Of a stretch of DNA of 64,000 nucleotides, positions 23,901 to 32,965 are shown piece by piece. Below the pieces are notes generated by a model that saw nothing but the letters and a program-made list of their open reading frames with translations, searched no databases and was not told the DNA's origin. Location: positions 1-64,000 of the forward strand of contig JAQOOI010000059.1 in the NCBI GenBank assembly GCA_028554645.1. The letters are read 5' to 3'. The position numbers and the translations under genes were made by a program. Source of the stretch: Omphalotus guepiniiformis (Eukaryota; Basidiomycota; Agaricomycetes; Agaricales; Omphalotaceae). Every line of letters starts with the position of its first letter. Positions within the stretch are counted from its first letter, which is position 1.

Positions 23901-26654
23901 GCAATGCACCCTTACTTTATTTTTAAAGATTTAGTAACTTTTTTTGCATTTTTTTTAGTATTATCAATTTTTGTATTTTACTTTCCTAATGCTTTAGGTC
24001 ACAGCGATAACTATATTCCAGCAAACCCTATGGTTACACCGGCATCGATAGTACCTGAATGATAAACATAAATATCATGCCTAAGAGTAATCTTTTGAAA
24101 AATTTACTTTACTGTATGCTGAAAACTCCTAAAGCTTTAAGTACTAATAAATTAAAATTTAAGTTTAAATCTTAAAGATAGTAGCAATGGACAATCAGCA
24201 GGAAACCATACTATATAGATCCTCAGAGACTTTACGTTAAGCTCCTTTAAAAATAGTTAAAGGATGAAGATATAGTCCGATCCTATTTGAAAGATTAGGA
24301 ATATATATAAATATATAAATATTTATAATTTTGATTTGACAACTTATTGAAGTTTATTATGTAAACAAAATTACACAACTACAGTTAAAAAAAGATTAAC
24401 TAAAATTGAAAGATCAAAAATCAATATAGATAGCCCTTTAAATGAAATAATAATTGGATTATTATTAGGAGATGGTCACTTACAATGTAGAAATGGTAAT
24501 AGTAGATTTATTTATGGTCAAAGTAGTTTAAGAGAACATCATTTAAATTATTTTTATCATATTTTTGATTTATTTAAACCTTTTATATCAAAAGATTTTG
24601 TTCCTAAATCTAGAACATTTATAGATAAAAAAACTAACATTAGTTACAGATCAATTTCTTTTGCTTCATTAACTCTACTCGCTGCGCGCTTGTTTTAATT
24701 ATTATAGAAATTTATTTTATAATAAAGAAAATATAAAAGTAGTACCTTTAAATATAAATGAATTATTAACTCCTCCCCTACCCCTTCCCCTCCCTCGCTT
24801 TGCGATCAAAGGGGTAGGGGAGGGGAGGGGAAAGGACTAGCTTATTGAATTATAATTATTTATATATTATATTTTGATTTTAAAAATAGTGATTCTTTTT
24901 TACATTATAGTGAGTTTTATAATATGAATATGTTAAATCTTTACAGTTTATCAATTATACCTGTTGTTACTTATAATAACGCTTTTTCTAATAAAAATAA
25001 AATAATTTTAGATAACAAAGAAAAAGCAGGTGTATATTGCTGAACTCTGTTATCTACCAGCAAGTCTTATGTTGGTAGTAGTGTAAATTTAGGTAGAAGA
25101 TTAAGAAATTATTTTAATCCTGTTTATATTTCACATATCACCCGTAAGAACATGGTTATTAACAAAGCTCTTTTAAAATACGGTTATTCAAAATTTAAAT
25201 TAGAAATCCTTGAGTATTGTGACCCTAAAGATTTAGTGAAAAAAGAGCAATATTATATGGATATTTTAAATCCTGAATACAATGTATTAAATACTGCTTA
25301 TTCTTCTCTAGGTTATAAACATACTAAAGATTCTTTAGTAAAAATAAAAAAACAACTAGCTATACTTAATAAAAGTAAGTCTATTTCAGTTAAGGTTACT
25401 AACTTAGAAACAAATATTTCGGCCGCCGAAGGCGAGAATATGATTCTTTAACTGTTGCAGCTAAAACTCTTAATACAACTAGGAGTACTTTACAAAGACA
25501 TATTCTTAATTCTAAACTTTTTAAAGGTATATATAAATTAGAATCTAATTTATCTGTTTCACCTTTTGATTCTAATTATTTAATTCATCCTAATTCAATT
25601 AAAATTGAAGTTACTGATTTAAAGTTAAAAACCATAACTAGATATACTTCTATTCTATCGGCAGCTAGAGTCTTAGGAATAAGAGGCACAACTATTTCTA
25701 ATTTTTTATTGCGTAACCAAACTAAACCATACCCCGCCCCGCCCCATAAGGGGAAAGGGGAAAGGGGAAAGGAAGATTTATATTCAAAAAAATTTAACTT
25801 AACTTTCGGTTGTCTTTTATCAAAATAAAGGATTACAGTTATAAACATCTCCCTGTCCCTTCCCCGCCCCATTCGCAAAGCGAGGGGAAGGGGAGGAGGG
25901 AGAAAAATGTTTTAAATTGACTTTGGCGGAGCTTCTGCGATTAAAATTTTAGTCCGGAGTGCGGAGCTGCGTAGTCCGGAGTCCTCCTACGGCCTACGGC
26001 CTACGGCCTACGGAGAGGAGGGGAGATAAATTTTATAACTTGTGATGGTTCTCTTCAAAATAAAGGATTACATCTAAGTACTTATGGTTTTACATTGGAA
26101 GATGTTAACTTATTAATAAGTACTTTAGAAAATTTATTCGCACCTGATTTTCTAATTAAATGTTCAATTCATAATCATAAAAAAGGATATAGAATTTATA
26201 TTTGAGAGGAAAGTATGAATAAGTTAAGAGACCATATCTCTCCGTATATGCATAAAGATATGCTATACAAGATAAATCCAAAATAGTTTATAGTTTTATA
26301 TATATTATCGATTTATTACCATTCTATGCTATTTTAAGAAGTATTCCAAATAAATTATTAGGAGTTGTTGCAATGTTTGGTTCATTATTAATATTATTAA
26401 TTTTACCTTTAACTGATTTATCTAGAACAAGAAGTAATCAATTTAGACCTGCAATGAAATTAGCTTTCTGATTTTTTGTAGTAGATTTCATAATATTAAC
26501 TTGGATTGGTTCTCAGCATCCGGATTCTCCATATTTAGAAATAGGGCAAGCTGCTACTGCTTTCTACTTTTCTTGATTTTTATTTATAGTACCAACATGT
26601 GGTATATTAGAAAATACTTTATTTGATATTGCTACTACCAATAAAAATAACTAA
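14906..26654 (+). CDS. cob: Apocytochrome b (six exons, five group I introns)
   Basis: Cytochrome b is the haem- and quinone-binding membrane subunit of complex III. Exons as read: 14906-15190, 17631-about 17744, about 19090-19119, 21959-22019, 23734-24063 and 26311-26654. They join to 387 codons with normal length and a continuous frame. The N-terminus is [15 protein letters not shown]; conserved landmarks are [30 protein letters not shown] and [11 protein letters not shown]. Most junctions follow the group I rule (exon ends T, intron ends G), for example T15190/G17630, T22019/G23733 and T24063/G26310. The exon 2/3 junction is placed only to within a few bases. Tryptophan is TGA at seven sites and TGG at two. 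Introns 1-4 have ORFs fused in frame to the upstream exon. Confidence 0.96.
15191..16960 (+). CDS. cob intron 1 LAGLIDADG endonuclease, fused to exon 1
   Basis: Reading on from cob exon 1 without a stop under TGA=Trp, this frame runs to TAG at 16958-16960. It carries two LAGLIDADG_1 motifs, [15 protein letters not shown] (about 15811-15855) and [15 protein letters not shown] (about 16237-16281). Such proteins are homing endonucleases and sometimes maturases for their own group I intron. Between exon and domain the frame passes through two GC-hairpin clusters (about 15290-15420 and 15650-15745) and stays open, translating the second as repeats of LALA-type residues. The C-terminus ends in another hairpin element (16938-17040), so the original end may have been replaced. 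TGA=Trp occurs at several sites, including 16544-16546. Confidence 0.85.
16961..17630 (+). ncRNA. cob intron 1 group I catalytic region
   Basis: The 3' part of the intron follows the ORF. Core-like pieces CTCAACGATCATACGCC (about 17464-17480) and GATATGACATGATCTA (about 17545-17560) are visible. Hairpin elements are lodged in peripheral loops at about 16970-17040, 17280-17375 and 17578-17597. The intron ends at G17630. Confidence 0.6.
17745..18752 (+). CDS. cob intron 2 GIY-YIG endonuclease, fused to exon 2
   Basis: The frame continues from cob exon 2 (GFLGYI) and ends at TAA 18750-18752, after a TGA=Trp at 18732. The GIY-YIG core is [20 protein letters not shown] (about 18101-18160), followed by a catalytic-type Arg in FYTRFYRHL and a downstream E in [14 protein letters not shown]. 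The C-terminal half carries DNA-binding modules: repeated SEE/KMS-type segments and a NUMOD1-like [23 protein letters not shown]-hairpin element at about 17836-17922 lies in frame in the N-terminal linker ([20 protein letters not shown]). GIY-YIG proteins cut DNA to spread their intron. The ORF looks intact. Confidence 0.88.
18753..19089 (+). ncRNA. cob intron 2 group I core
   Basis: Contains GAGATCGTCGG, CGACAGACTGGGTCACTAAT and ATGCTTAATGCACAGTCG in order. The same three blocks recur in cob intron 3, so the two introns share a core subgroup. The 3' splice site lies a few bases before TTACCATATGG (19090). Confidence 0.7.
19120..20985 (+). CDS. cob intron 3 composite endonuclease: LAGLIDADG_2 fused to double LAGLIDADG_1
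   Basis: One open frame continues from cob exon 3 to TAA 20983-20985. The first part (to about 19965) is a LAGLIDADG_2 type protein: motif 1 is [13 protein letters not shown] (about 19402-19440), but the second motif reads LAVWITNSWVRN (about 19712-19747), lacking the usual acidic WIMDDG. A linker ([20 protein letters not shown]) leads into a complete LAGLIDADG_1 pair, [17 protein letters not shown] (about 20098-20148) and [17 protein letters not shown] (about 20575-20625). A stray LAGLIDADG_2 C-terminus follows at 20998 in the same frame. The fusion looks like one homing endonuclease gene having invaded another. The second domain appears intact; the first may have lost cleavage activity. Confidence 0.85.
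20998..21339 (+). pseudogene. Detached C-terminal half of a LAGLIDADG_2 endonuclease
   Basis: Two stops after the composite ORF and in the same frame, the sequence encodes [28 protein letters not shown] and [19 protein letters not shown], ending at TAA 21337-21339. This aligns with [27 protein letters not shown] and [19 protein letters not shown] inside the preceding ORF. It is therefore a second copy of the LAGLIDADG_2 C-terminus, still carrying the acidic motif the first copy lost. The best reading is the original C-terminus of the resident ORF, displaced when an invading endonuclease gene brought its own replacement. Confidence 0.85.
21340..21958 (+). ncRNA. cob intron 3 group I core
   Basis: Core blocks AAGACCGTCGG (about 21472-21482), CTACAGACTGGGTCATTGAT (about 21592-21611) and ATGCTTAATGTACAGTCGG (about 21650-21668) match those of cob intron 2. 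A CCCCT/AGGGG palindrome at about 21512-21560 sits between the first two blocks, in a peripheral loop. The intron ends at G21958. Confidence 0.7.
22020..23275 (+). CDS. cob intron 4 LAGLIDADG endonuclease, fused to exon 4
   Basis: The frame continues from exon 4 (DIVEL) through about 290 bases of GC-hairpin DNA (22050-22335, with TGA=Trp at 22328-22330) and ends at TAA 23273-23275. Two LAGLIDADG_1 motifs are clear: [13 protein letters not shown] (about 22534-22572) and [14 protein letters not shown] (about 22952-22993). The hairpin-derived linker translates to about 95 Pro/Ala/Leu/Ser-rich residues with no stop. The second motif has T-A-E instead of D-A-E, which may weaken one active-site acid, though the E is kept. 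The protein is expected to be released from the exon-intron fusion by processing. Confidence 0.85.
23276..23733 (+). ncRNA. cob intron 4 group I core
   Basis: Core segments GTTCAACGACTAATGGGTG (about 23589-23607), ATAAGCCCAACAAGATAGCC and GATGACATAGTCTAAAC (about 23665-23681) are present. The first and last resemble blocks in the cox3 intron (TTCAACGACTAGTAG, ACATAGTCTGAACC). The intron ends at G23733. Confidence 0.7.
24064..24326 (+). ncRNA. cob intron 5 group I core
   Basis: The core precedes the ORFs: GACAATCAGCAGGAAACC (about 24189-24206), CCTCAGAGACTTTACGTT (about 24221-24238) and GAAGATATAGTCCGATCC (about 24267-24284). It shares this block order with cox2 intron 1. The ORFs sit in a downstream loop, and the intron ends at G26310. 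Confidence 0.75.
24327..24833 (+). pseudogene. cob intron 5 LAGLIDADG_2 endonuclease, N-terminal part
   Basis: Reads [17 protein letters not shown] (motif 1, about 24432-24482) and continues to ISFASLT. A small GC element (about 24675-24690) then shifts the frame by one and creates a stop at 24696-24698. The host frame resumes as [20 protein letters not shown] and LNINELLTP, and meets a second GC element (24775-24833) that shifts it back. The second motif GLAYW (24834-24848) leads straight into a GIY-YIG ORF. The matching C-terminus is at 26029-26286. Removing both GC elements would restore one frame. No ATG is seen at the start, which may be translated from an internal site. Confidence 0.75.
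24834..25735 (+). pseudogene. GIY-YIG endonuclease nested inside the LAGLIDADG_2 ORF of cob intron 5
   Basis: Starting in the frame of GLAYW, this ORF carries the GIY-YIG core as [19 protein letters not shown] (about 25026-25082), the Arg in [10 protein letters not shown], and a downstream E in [22 protein letters not shown]-type binding segments follow ([19 protein letters not shown], then [11 protein letters not shown]). A 26-nt double-hairpin at 25422-25447 shifts the frame. Beyond it the host frame resumes as [20 protein letters not shown] and continues through [18 protein letters not shown] to a GC palindrome at about 25733. It interrupts the LAGLIDADG_2 endonuclease just inside its second motif. 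Confidence 0.78.
25422..25447 (+). repeat. 26-nt double-hairpin element, copy 1
   Basis: The element holds two back-to-back stem-loops: CGCCGAAGGCG (stem CGCC/GGCG) and AGAAT-ATG-ATTCT (stem AGAAT/ATTCT). A near-identical copy at 32134-32159 differs only in the first base and in the second loop. Removing exactly these 26 bases joins the two frames of the GIY-YIG ORF. Confidence 0.85.
26029..26286 (+). pseudogene. cob intron 5 LAGLIDADG_2 endonuclease, C-terminal part
   Basis: Encodes [16 protein letters not shown] (motif 2 region), [15 protein letters not shown] and [20 protein letters not shown], ending at TAG 26284-26286, 24 bases before the intron end. It completes the endonuclease begun at 24327. 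A degenerate second copy of its first ~35 bases (around CTTTTATCAAAATAAAGG) lies upstream at about 25796-25840, and a GCCTACG repeat cluster (25990-26015) precedes it. This suggests the nested GIY-YIG unit duplicated the junction on insertion. Confidence 0.8.
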
Positions 26655-29600
26655 TAATTTAAATAATAAAAAAAAATAAAAATAATAATATATTACCCCT
26701 ATTAAAAACAAGCGTTCCCTCCCATCTCGCTCTTGCTAAAGCATCAGCGAGATCGAGCGCTCACTCGCTTTCCTTGCTAAAGCAAAGGAGCGTCGGGTGC
26801 GAGCGCAGCGACAGCTATAGCATGCTCCGTTCCTGCTTTAGCTGTCGCTTAGAGCGAGGAGCTGCTTCTTCCCCGCCCCATTAGGGGGAAGGGGAGGGCA
26901 GCTAAAGCAGGGGAGAAAACAAGAAAATACGTTAATATTTAACTAATAGTTATACTAATATTAATAAAAAAAAGTAAAGATAGTTTAAGCAATAAAAATT
27001 TTTATGATAGTCTTTTCCTTACCAACTGAGCAAAATAGGTTTAATAGATGCCGCTTACCTCGCTCCCTGCTGTAGCACCCCTGCCTGCTTTAGCTGGCCG
27101 GGAGCTAGAGCAGGGAGGCGTGTAAGTGTTTTATAATAAATCTTAAAACAGTTTGTGATTTTAGTTTTGGCTAAGTGTAAGTAATAAAACTACTCACCTT
27201 TCGCATAAGCGGGTGGGTGAAGATCGTCCAGTGTTATGCCTAATTAGAGATAAAATAAAAATAGGTAAAGTTTATCCTATAATACCTAAAAATAATTGTA
27301 ATGGAGCTTTTCGCCGTCCTTGCTTTAGCAGCCCTACTTTAGCTGTCCCGTACTTGTCGTTTTCTGCTTTAGCAGCTCCCGTACCCTCCCATTAGCAAAT
27401 TGAGGGTGCGGTAAAAGAAGCTTAAAAATTAATAAAAATTATTGGTAATTTTAATACTTAAAAAATTTAAACTATTAAAATTAAAAGAAGCTTTTTACTT
27501 AATTAAAGATATGAAGCGCGGAGCGAAGGCAACAAAAAAAAAATTTTTTTTTTTCATTAATAGACAAATTTTACATTTAAAATAAAAAATGAATTCAAAA
27601 ATAACTGTTTTTTTTTTTTTTGGAGTGAGAAATAAATATTTCCCCTTATTTGTTACTAGGATTTATAGAAGTTGAGGGTTGCTTCACTGTATCAAGATTT
27701 GCTTATAATTCTCTTGCTCCCCGCCCCATTCCTGCTTTAGCTGAAGCGAGGGCTGCTAAAGCAGGGGAGTGCTTCAATTGGAGCAAACAATGTTAAAAAA
27801 AACTGTTATATCACCACCTCGCCTCCGCCGAAGGCGAGGCGGCTACGCCCACTACCCGCTTTCCTCGATTTGCCTGCTTTAGCTGAGGGAGGGAAGCGGT
27901 AGTTATAGCGAGCATTCACTAACTCGCTAATGTGAATGAGCAAGAGTGAGTTGCCTAAGCAAGATTGGTGGTTGTGTTTAATAAAGGTAAAATAATTAAA
28001 AAAGTAGTAACATAATAAATAGAGAAAATACACTAATTTTAACTTTAAATAAAAAGAGTAGCTGCTTATGCGGCCCTCATATAAGGATAGTAGGGGTTTA
28101 TATTAAATAATAGTAAAGTAAATATTTAGCTAATTATAATATTTATAATTATAAAATTTATTTATAATATTATTTCAAAAAAAATAAATATAAAAATGAA
28201 GTAATTTATATATATTTATTAAAATATAACCTATAAGGTTCAAATCCTTTACTCTTTAGATTATATAATTTTTAATAATAAATTTTTATTATTTTTAGTT
28301 ATATAAGAATTATAAGTCAAAGATTAATCTTAAGATGCCTTTAACTCTAAATTCTATTTAAATTTTTACTTGCAATAATATAAGGACTTTTATTATTTTT
28401 AAATTCTTTTTTTTTAAACTTTTTGCTGCGCCTCGCCTCCTTGCTTTAGCTGCTAAAGCAGGACGGCGGCTGCGCAAATTTAGTTTTTGATATTATTTAT
28501 TAAAAAACAAAAAAACTTTAAGCCCCGCTCACTCTCTTGCTTATAAAAAAAGCGAGCGCTCGCGCAGCGAGCGAGTGAGTGGTTGTGTCGCTATGGTTTA
28601 TTAAGAAGGATAAATTAATTTTTGCTCCCTTACTAAAACTATTGCTTTTGCTTACTGCTTTATATTACTAATGCATTTTCGCTTCATATAAATTGAGTGC
28701 TCGCTTTCCCTTTCCCCTCACCCTTTCCCTCGCTCCCCGCTTTAGCACAACCAGCTAAAGCAGGGAGCGTGGGTAGGTGGGGGGGGGGGAGGGTGCTAAA
28801 GCAGGGGTGCGGAAGATTTACTCTTGCTTTAGCAGAAGCCGAAGATCCGCTTTAGCTAAAAAAAGGGTTTAAAAAGTAATTATATAGTAGTTGTTGATAA
28901 GTCAACGGAGTTTACCGCTTCTACATTAACATTTTTGTTTTTTTAGGGAAGGATGGTGTTTAAATTCTATTTTTTAATTATAAAAATTTTTATAATATTT
29001 ATTTTTTTTTTCTCTCTTGCTCACTCGCTCGCATTAGCGCTAGCGCTAGTGATAGCAACCCCTGCTTTAAGTGCTTTAGATGCTTTAGATGCTTTAGCGG
29101 CTTTAGCTTTTTTAGATGTTTTAGATGCTTTAGAATGCTTTAGCTGGGGACGGCAACCGCGCTTTTTGTTTTTGCTTATATTTTTTAAGAAATGCTTTTT
29201 AATTCGCTTCTATTTAATAATTTTAAGAATAAGTATTTTTCTATTATTTTTATTTACCTTTAATTTACACTTTATTTTTAATAATAAAAAAATTTTAGGT
29301 TAAAAATTAGTTACCCTCGCTCGCTTATGGCTCGCTTATGTCACCCTCCTGCATTAGCACGGTATGCAACAGCTGGGAGCGATTGCTTACTCTCGCTTAA
29401 ATCTTATTAATGCAATTGCAAAATCAAGTAAGTGGTACTACTCTTGCTCACTAAATCGCTATTACTAACTCGCTATCGCTCGCTCGCTAGCTAGCTAAGG
29501 CAGGCGGGTTGCTAAAGCAAGGGACGTGCGGCAGGGTGAGCGAATAATTGCCTAAGCAAGAGTGATGTAACTAAAGTGACAGTTAACAAAAGTTAGAGAG

Positions 29601-29700
29601 CAAATAAATAAAAAGAAATAAACATAAAAATTTTATTATATTTTAAATTAAAAAATATGAATCAGTAAATTAAGACTGACAATATTTTTAAATTAAAATT
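26655..29700. other. Long cob-cox2 spacer rich in hairpin elements
   Basis: Contains many GC elements (about 26710-26905, 27060-27115, 27315-27400, 27718-27930, 28430-28470, 28690-28815, 29030-29140, 29320-29525) in AT-rich DNA. The 28953-29303 open frame reads through GCTTTAGATGCTTTAG repeats and is not accepted. Apart from a LAGLIDADG scrap at 27641 and a weak tRNA-like arm near 28230-28250, nothing is supported. Confidence 0.6.
27641..27712 (+). pseudogene. LAGLIDADG motif remnant
   Basis: One short frame reads SPYLLLGFIEVEGCFTVSRF, a typical LAGLIDADG_1 motif with its following strand. It is cut off by a hairpin element at about 27718. No second motif or intron core is nearby, so it is a scrap of an intron ORF stranded in the spacer. 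Confidence 0.55.
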
Positions 29701-32700
29701 ATGACACAATTTTTTTCAATTTTTAATACTATATTAAATGATGCTGCTCAACCTTGGCAATTTGGTTTTCAGGATAGTGCTGCACCAGGATTTACTGGTC
29801 TTGTAACATTACATAATACTATTGGTTTTTATTTAGTTTTAATTAGTTTTTCAGTATTTTGAGTTCTTTTTTCTATAATTTATTATTACAATAATAATAA
29901 AAATCCTATAGCTTACAAGTATATAACTCACGGTTCAATTATAGAATTAATATGGACTATTACACCAGCTTTAGTTTTAATTGCTATTGCTTTCCCTTCT
30001 TTCAAATTACTATATTTAATGGATAAACAAGATCTATGTCATGATCTAGATATAACAGCTTTGGCTTCTACATTCATCAGTAAGATTTTATCTCGATCTA
30101 ATGAAGTAGTTCCATTTGGTGTTACAGGTGCAAGCAACAATATCAGACTCAATAAGCATTCACGTGATATTACAGTGTTTAACAATGAAATCCTCTCACA
30201 ACTAGTAGGCCATCTCCTAGGAGATGGTTCTATACATTACTCGCGAACCTCTGTTACACCGTACTTTGTATTTACTCAAACTATTAAGCGATTTAAATAC
30301 ATTTGACACGTGTATCTAACTTTCAGTCCCTACTGTGGACGAGTTCCTCTGTATAATCCTGGTCTACGAAAAGGAATCCCTTATCCTTTCATCCAAGTAA
30401 TGACTCGCAGTTATCCTGCTCTTATTCCATTGTACGAATTATTTTATCGAGTTTGTGCTAATGGTAAAAGTAAAACAAAGGTTATTACTACAGATTTACT
30501 ACAATATTTAAATCCAGTATCTCTTGCTTATTGAGCAATGGACGACGGATCTTGGACTCCTAGTGGGTTTTATTTTCATACAGAAGCTTTCACATTTAAG
30601 GAATGTTACCTGTTGGTTGCCATGCTTCATTACCGTTTTGGACTGTTTAGTACAATCCAACAACATGAAGGCAAACCTATGATAAAAATTGCAGGTAAGT
30701 CTATGACCTTATTTCGATCTATTGTAACTCTGCACTTCCACCAATCAATGCTATATAAGCTACGACAGTAATAGAAAAAAGACTTCGTCCCCTTTAGCTG
30801 GAAGGCTAATTGAATAATTTCGCTATAAGCTGGAAACTCTTAATGCTTTTAGGTACGTTTATATCTTGTTAATATACGTTAAAATTCTAGAGTTATCCCT
30901 ATATATTATATCTAATCTAGAGGGTAATAGACAATCAGCAGGAAACCAAATAGCATATTTATTGCTAGAGTAGATCCTCAGAGAATAAACGCGAAACATC
31001 CTCCTATTCTCTCGTGCACAGCACTGACCCCAGATAGGGATGATGATATAATCCAACTCTTTTCTGCACTACATATAGAAAAGTAAAGGAAGTGTTGTCT
31101 CCAACATTAACTATTAAAGTAGTAGGTCACCAATGGTACTGGTCTTATGAATATAGTGATTTTATTACTGAAAGTGGAGAATCTATAGATTTTGATTCGT
31201 ACATGATCCCTGAATCTGATTTAGAATTAGGGCAATTTAGATTATTAGATGTAGATAATAAATTAATAGTACCAGTAGATTGTCATATTAGATTAATAGT
31301 TACAGGTGCTGATGTAATTCATTCTTTTGCAGTTCCTTCATTAGGTTTAAAATTAGATTGTGTCCCAGGAAGACTTAATCAAGTATCTTTTCTTGCTGAG
31401 AGAACTGGGATATTTTATGGGCAGTGTTCTGAGATTTGTGGTGTTTGGCATGGATTAAAAATAAAAAGAGGCATGGGTCCATGTAAAATATAACTATATG
31501 CTAGAACCCTTTCCTCTGCATACACCTCTTTATACTTACTTTCCTTGTTAAAGCAATATGTTTAGTTCAAGAGGAGCCAAGGTAAAAAAAAATTTTTTGT
31601 TTTTAAATGGTATAGGGAGTGTGAATTAGCAAGGGTTAATTCTTCTAAGTTAAATATAACTTATAAGGCAAGGATTATAAAATAATACTTAAGGTTACTA
31701 GCAGGCTAATAAGTTAGCCTTAGAGACTATACGTTATACAACTAAATTTTACTTAGTTAAAGAAATAGTCCTATCCTTTTCGAAAGAAAAGATAATTAAA
31801 TTTAAAGAAAAAGCTGTAAATATCTCTTCTATTCTCCACGATTGGTTTGTTATTGATAATTTAATAAATTGTTATTTTTCTTTAATGAACATTACTCCTG
31901 TAATCCTTAAAGAAAATAGATTACATTCAAATCCTGCTATTTTTAAATTAAAATCTAAATTAGATTTATTTATTAGTACAAAGGCAGAACCGCCTGTGCT
32001 AAAGCAAGAGAATGTAAAAAATAATATTTTATTAAAATCCTATGCTAATTCTATTTTATCATTATCTTTATATGAAATAGCTTACAAATATGGTAAAAAT
32101 GTAAATTCACCTATTTGTAAATATAATCTACCTACCGCCGAAGGCGAGAATGGGATTCTCTTCATAAATATAAAGGTATACCTGGTATTTACCTATTTTG
32201 TAATGATAAAGATTCATACTTAGGATCTTCTAAAGATTTATTTACACGGTGCTTTAAACAACATAAAAATAATGCTTTTACTAAAAATTTTATACATAAA
32301 AAATTTTACAGTAATGTTGTTAAAAATACTTGGAGTGCATTTACATTAAGTATATTGGAGATTATTCCTAACCATATTGAACTATTTGCTAAGTTAAATC
32401 CTAATTATGTTTTAACTAAGGATGAATATGATTTTCTTCTTGATTTAACTTTATATGAATTAACGATTGCAGAACAAGTTTATATTGATGCAATAGAACC
32501 TTCATTAAATGGTAGTTTTTATGCTAACTGGTCTTCTTATAATACCGGTTCAAAAGGCTACATCAGAGATGAAGAATCTAATATAGACTTATCTCTTTCA
32601 TTTCTTAACAGATCTTATAATCAAGCAACTAAAGATCTACATAGAAAAAATAGAACTGGCATTAAAGTTTCCGATGAAACAATAAAAAAAATGTCAGCTT

Positions 32701-32965
32701 CACATTTATCTCTTAAGAAAGGTAGATCAGTAATTTTATTTGATGTAAAGACCGAAAAAGAAATTGTTTTTGATACAGTTGCTTCTTTACGAAGAGAACT
32801 AAAAATTAGTGATAGAACAATCAATAGATGAGCTTTAGATGGTAAAATACACCACACTAAATCTTTAAAGTATCCTTTAGTTAGAATAAAAATTTAGTCA
32901 TGCCTATCGCTATTGAAGCAGTCACAAGTAATGATTTCCTTATATGGCTGGATTCACAATCATAA
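29701..32965 (+). CDS. cox2: Cytochrome c oxidase subunit 2 (three exons, two group I introns)
   Basis: COX2 carries the CuA centre that accepts electrons from cytochrome c. Exons 29701-30024, 31089-31455 and 32898-32965 join to 252 codons plus TAA. The N-terminus [20 protein letters not shown] precedes two membrane segments. The CuA domain has [31 protein letters not shown] and [13 protein letters not shown] (the conserved C-E-C and H/M ligands), with M supplied by exon 3 ([20 protein letters not shown]). Both introns obey the T|intron...G| rule (T30024/G31088, T31455/G32897). Tryptophan is mostly TGG, with TGA once in exon 1. No frameshifts. The exon 3 end overlaps orf190. Confidence 0.97.
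30025..30771 (+). CDS. cox2 intron 1 LAGLIDADG_2 endonuclease, fused to exon 1
   Basis: Open in frame with exon 1 (LLYLMD then KQDLCHDLD) to TAA 30769-30771. Motif 1 is [14 protein letters not shown] (about 30202-30243) and motif 2 is [13 protein letters not shown] (about 30529-30567), both with their acidic residue. Tryptophan is TGA at 30304-30306 and 30535-30537. GC content and codon use are less AT-biased than in the other intron ORFs, which could mean a more recent arrival. No hairpin element interrupts it, so it is among the cleanest endonuclease ORFs in the window. Confidence 0.9.
30772..31088 (+). ncRNA. cox2 intron 1 group I core
   Basis: Core blocks GACAATCAGCAGGAAACC (about 30929-30946), GATCCTCAGAGAATAAACG (about 30973-30991) and GATGATGATATAATCC (about 31039-31054) are visible. 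Same block order as cob intron 5. Ends at G31088. Confidence 0.75.
31456..31802 (+). ncRNA. cox2 intron 2 group I core
   Basis: Core blocks GTTACTAGCAGGCTAAT (about 31694-31710), GCCTTAGAGACTATACGTT (about 31717-31735) and AAAGAAATAGTCCTATCC (about 31759-31776) precede the ORF. The second block is nearly identical to the one beside the isolated rnl exon. Confidence 0.7.
31803..32897 (+). CDS. cox2 intron 2 GIY-YIG endonuclease, frameshifted by a double-hairpin
   Basis: The N-terminal part (to 32133) is in one frame. Then a 26-nt double-hairpin (32134-32159) intervenes, and the GIY-YIG core [20 protein letters not shown] (about 32177-32236) and the rest follow in another. Downstream are [33 protein letters not shown] (catalytic-region E), [18 protein letters not shown] and a NUMOD1-like [16 protein letters not shown]. 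Exact removal of the 26 bases joins NLP directly to [11 protein letters not shown]. The TAG stop (32895-32897) is the last three bases of the intron. Without bypass or excision the endonuclease would be truncated before its catalytic domain. Confidence 0.82.
32134..32159 (+). repeat. 26-nt double-hairpin element, copy 2
   Basis: Two adjacent stem-loops, CGCCGAAGGCG and AGAAT-GGG-ATTCT. It matches the copy at 25422-25447 except for the first base and the second loop (GGG instead of ATG). The flanking host sequences are unrelated, which defines the element's ends. Confidence 0.85.

Noticed and set aside
28953..29303. 116-codon open frame between cob and cox2
   Set aside because: It is translated GCTTTAGATGCTTTAG repeats flanked by AT-rich hydrophobic codons; no family resemblance and no reason to expect a gene.
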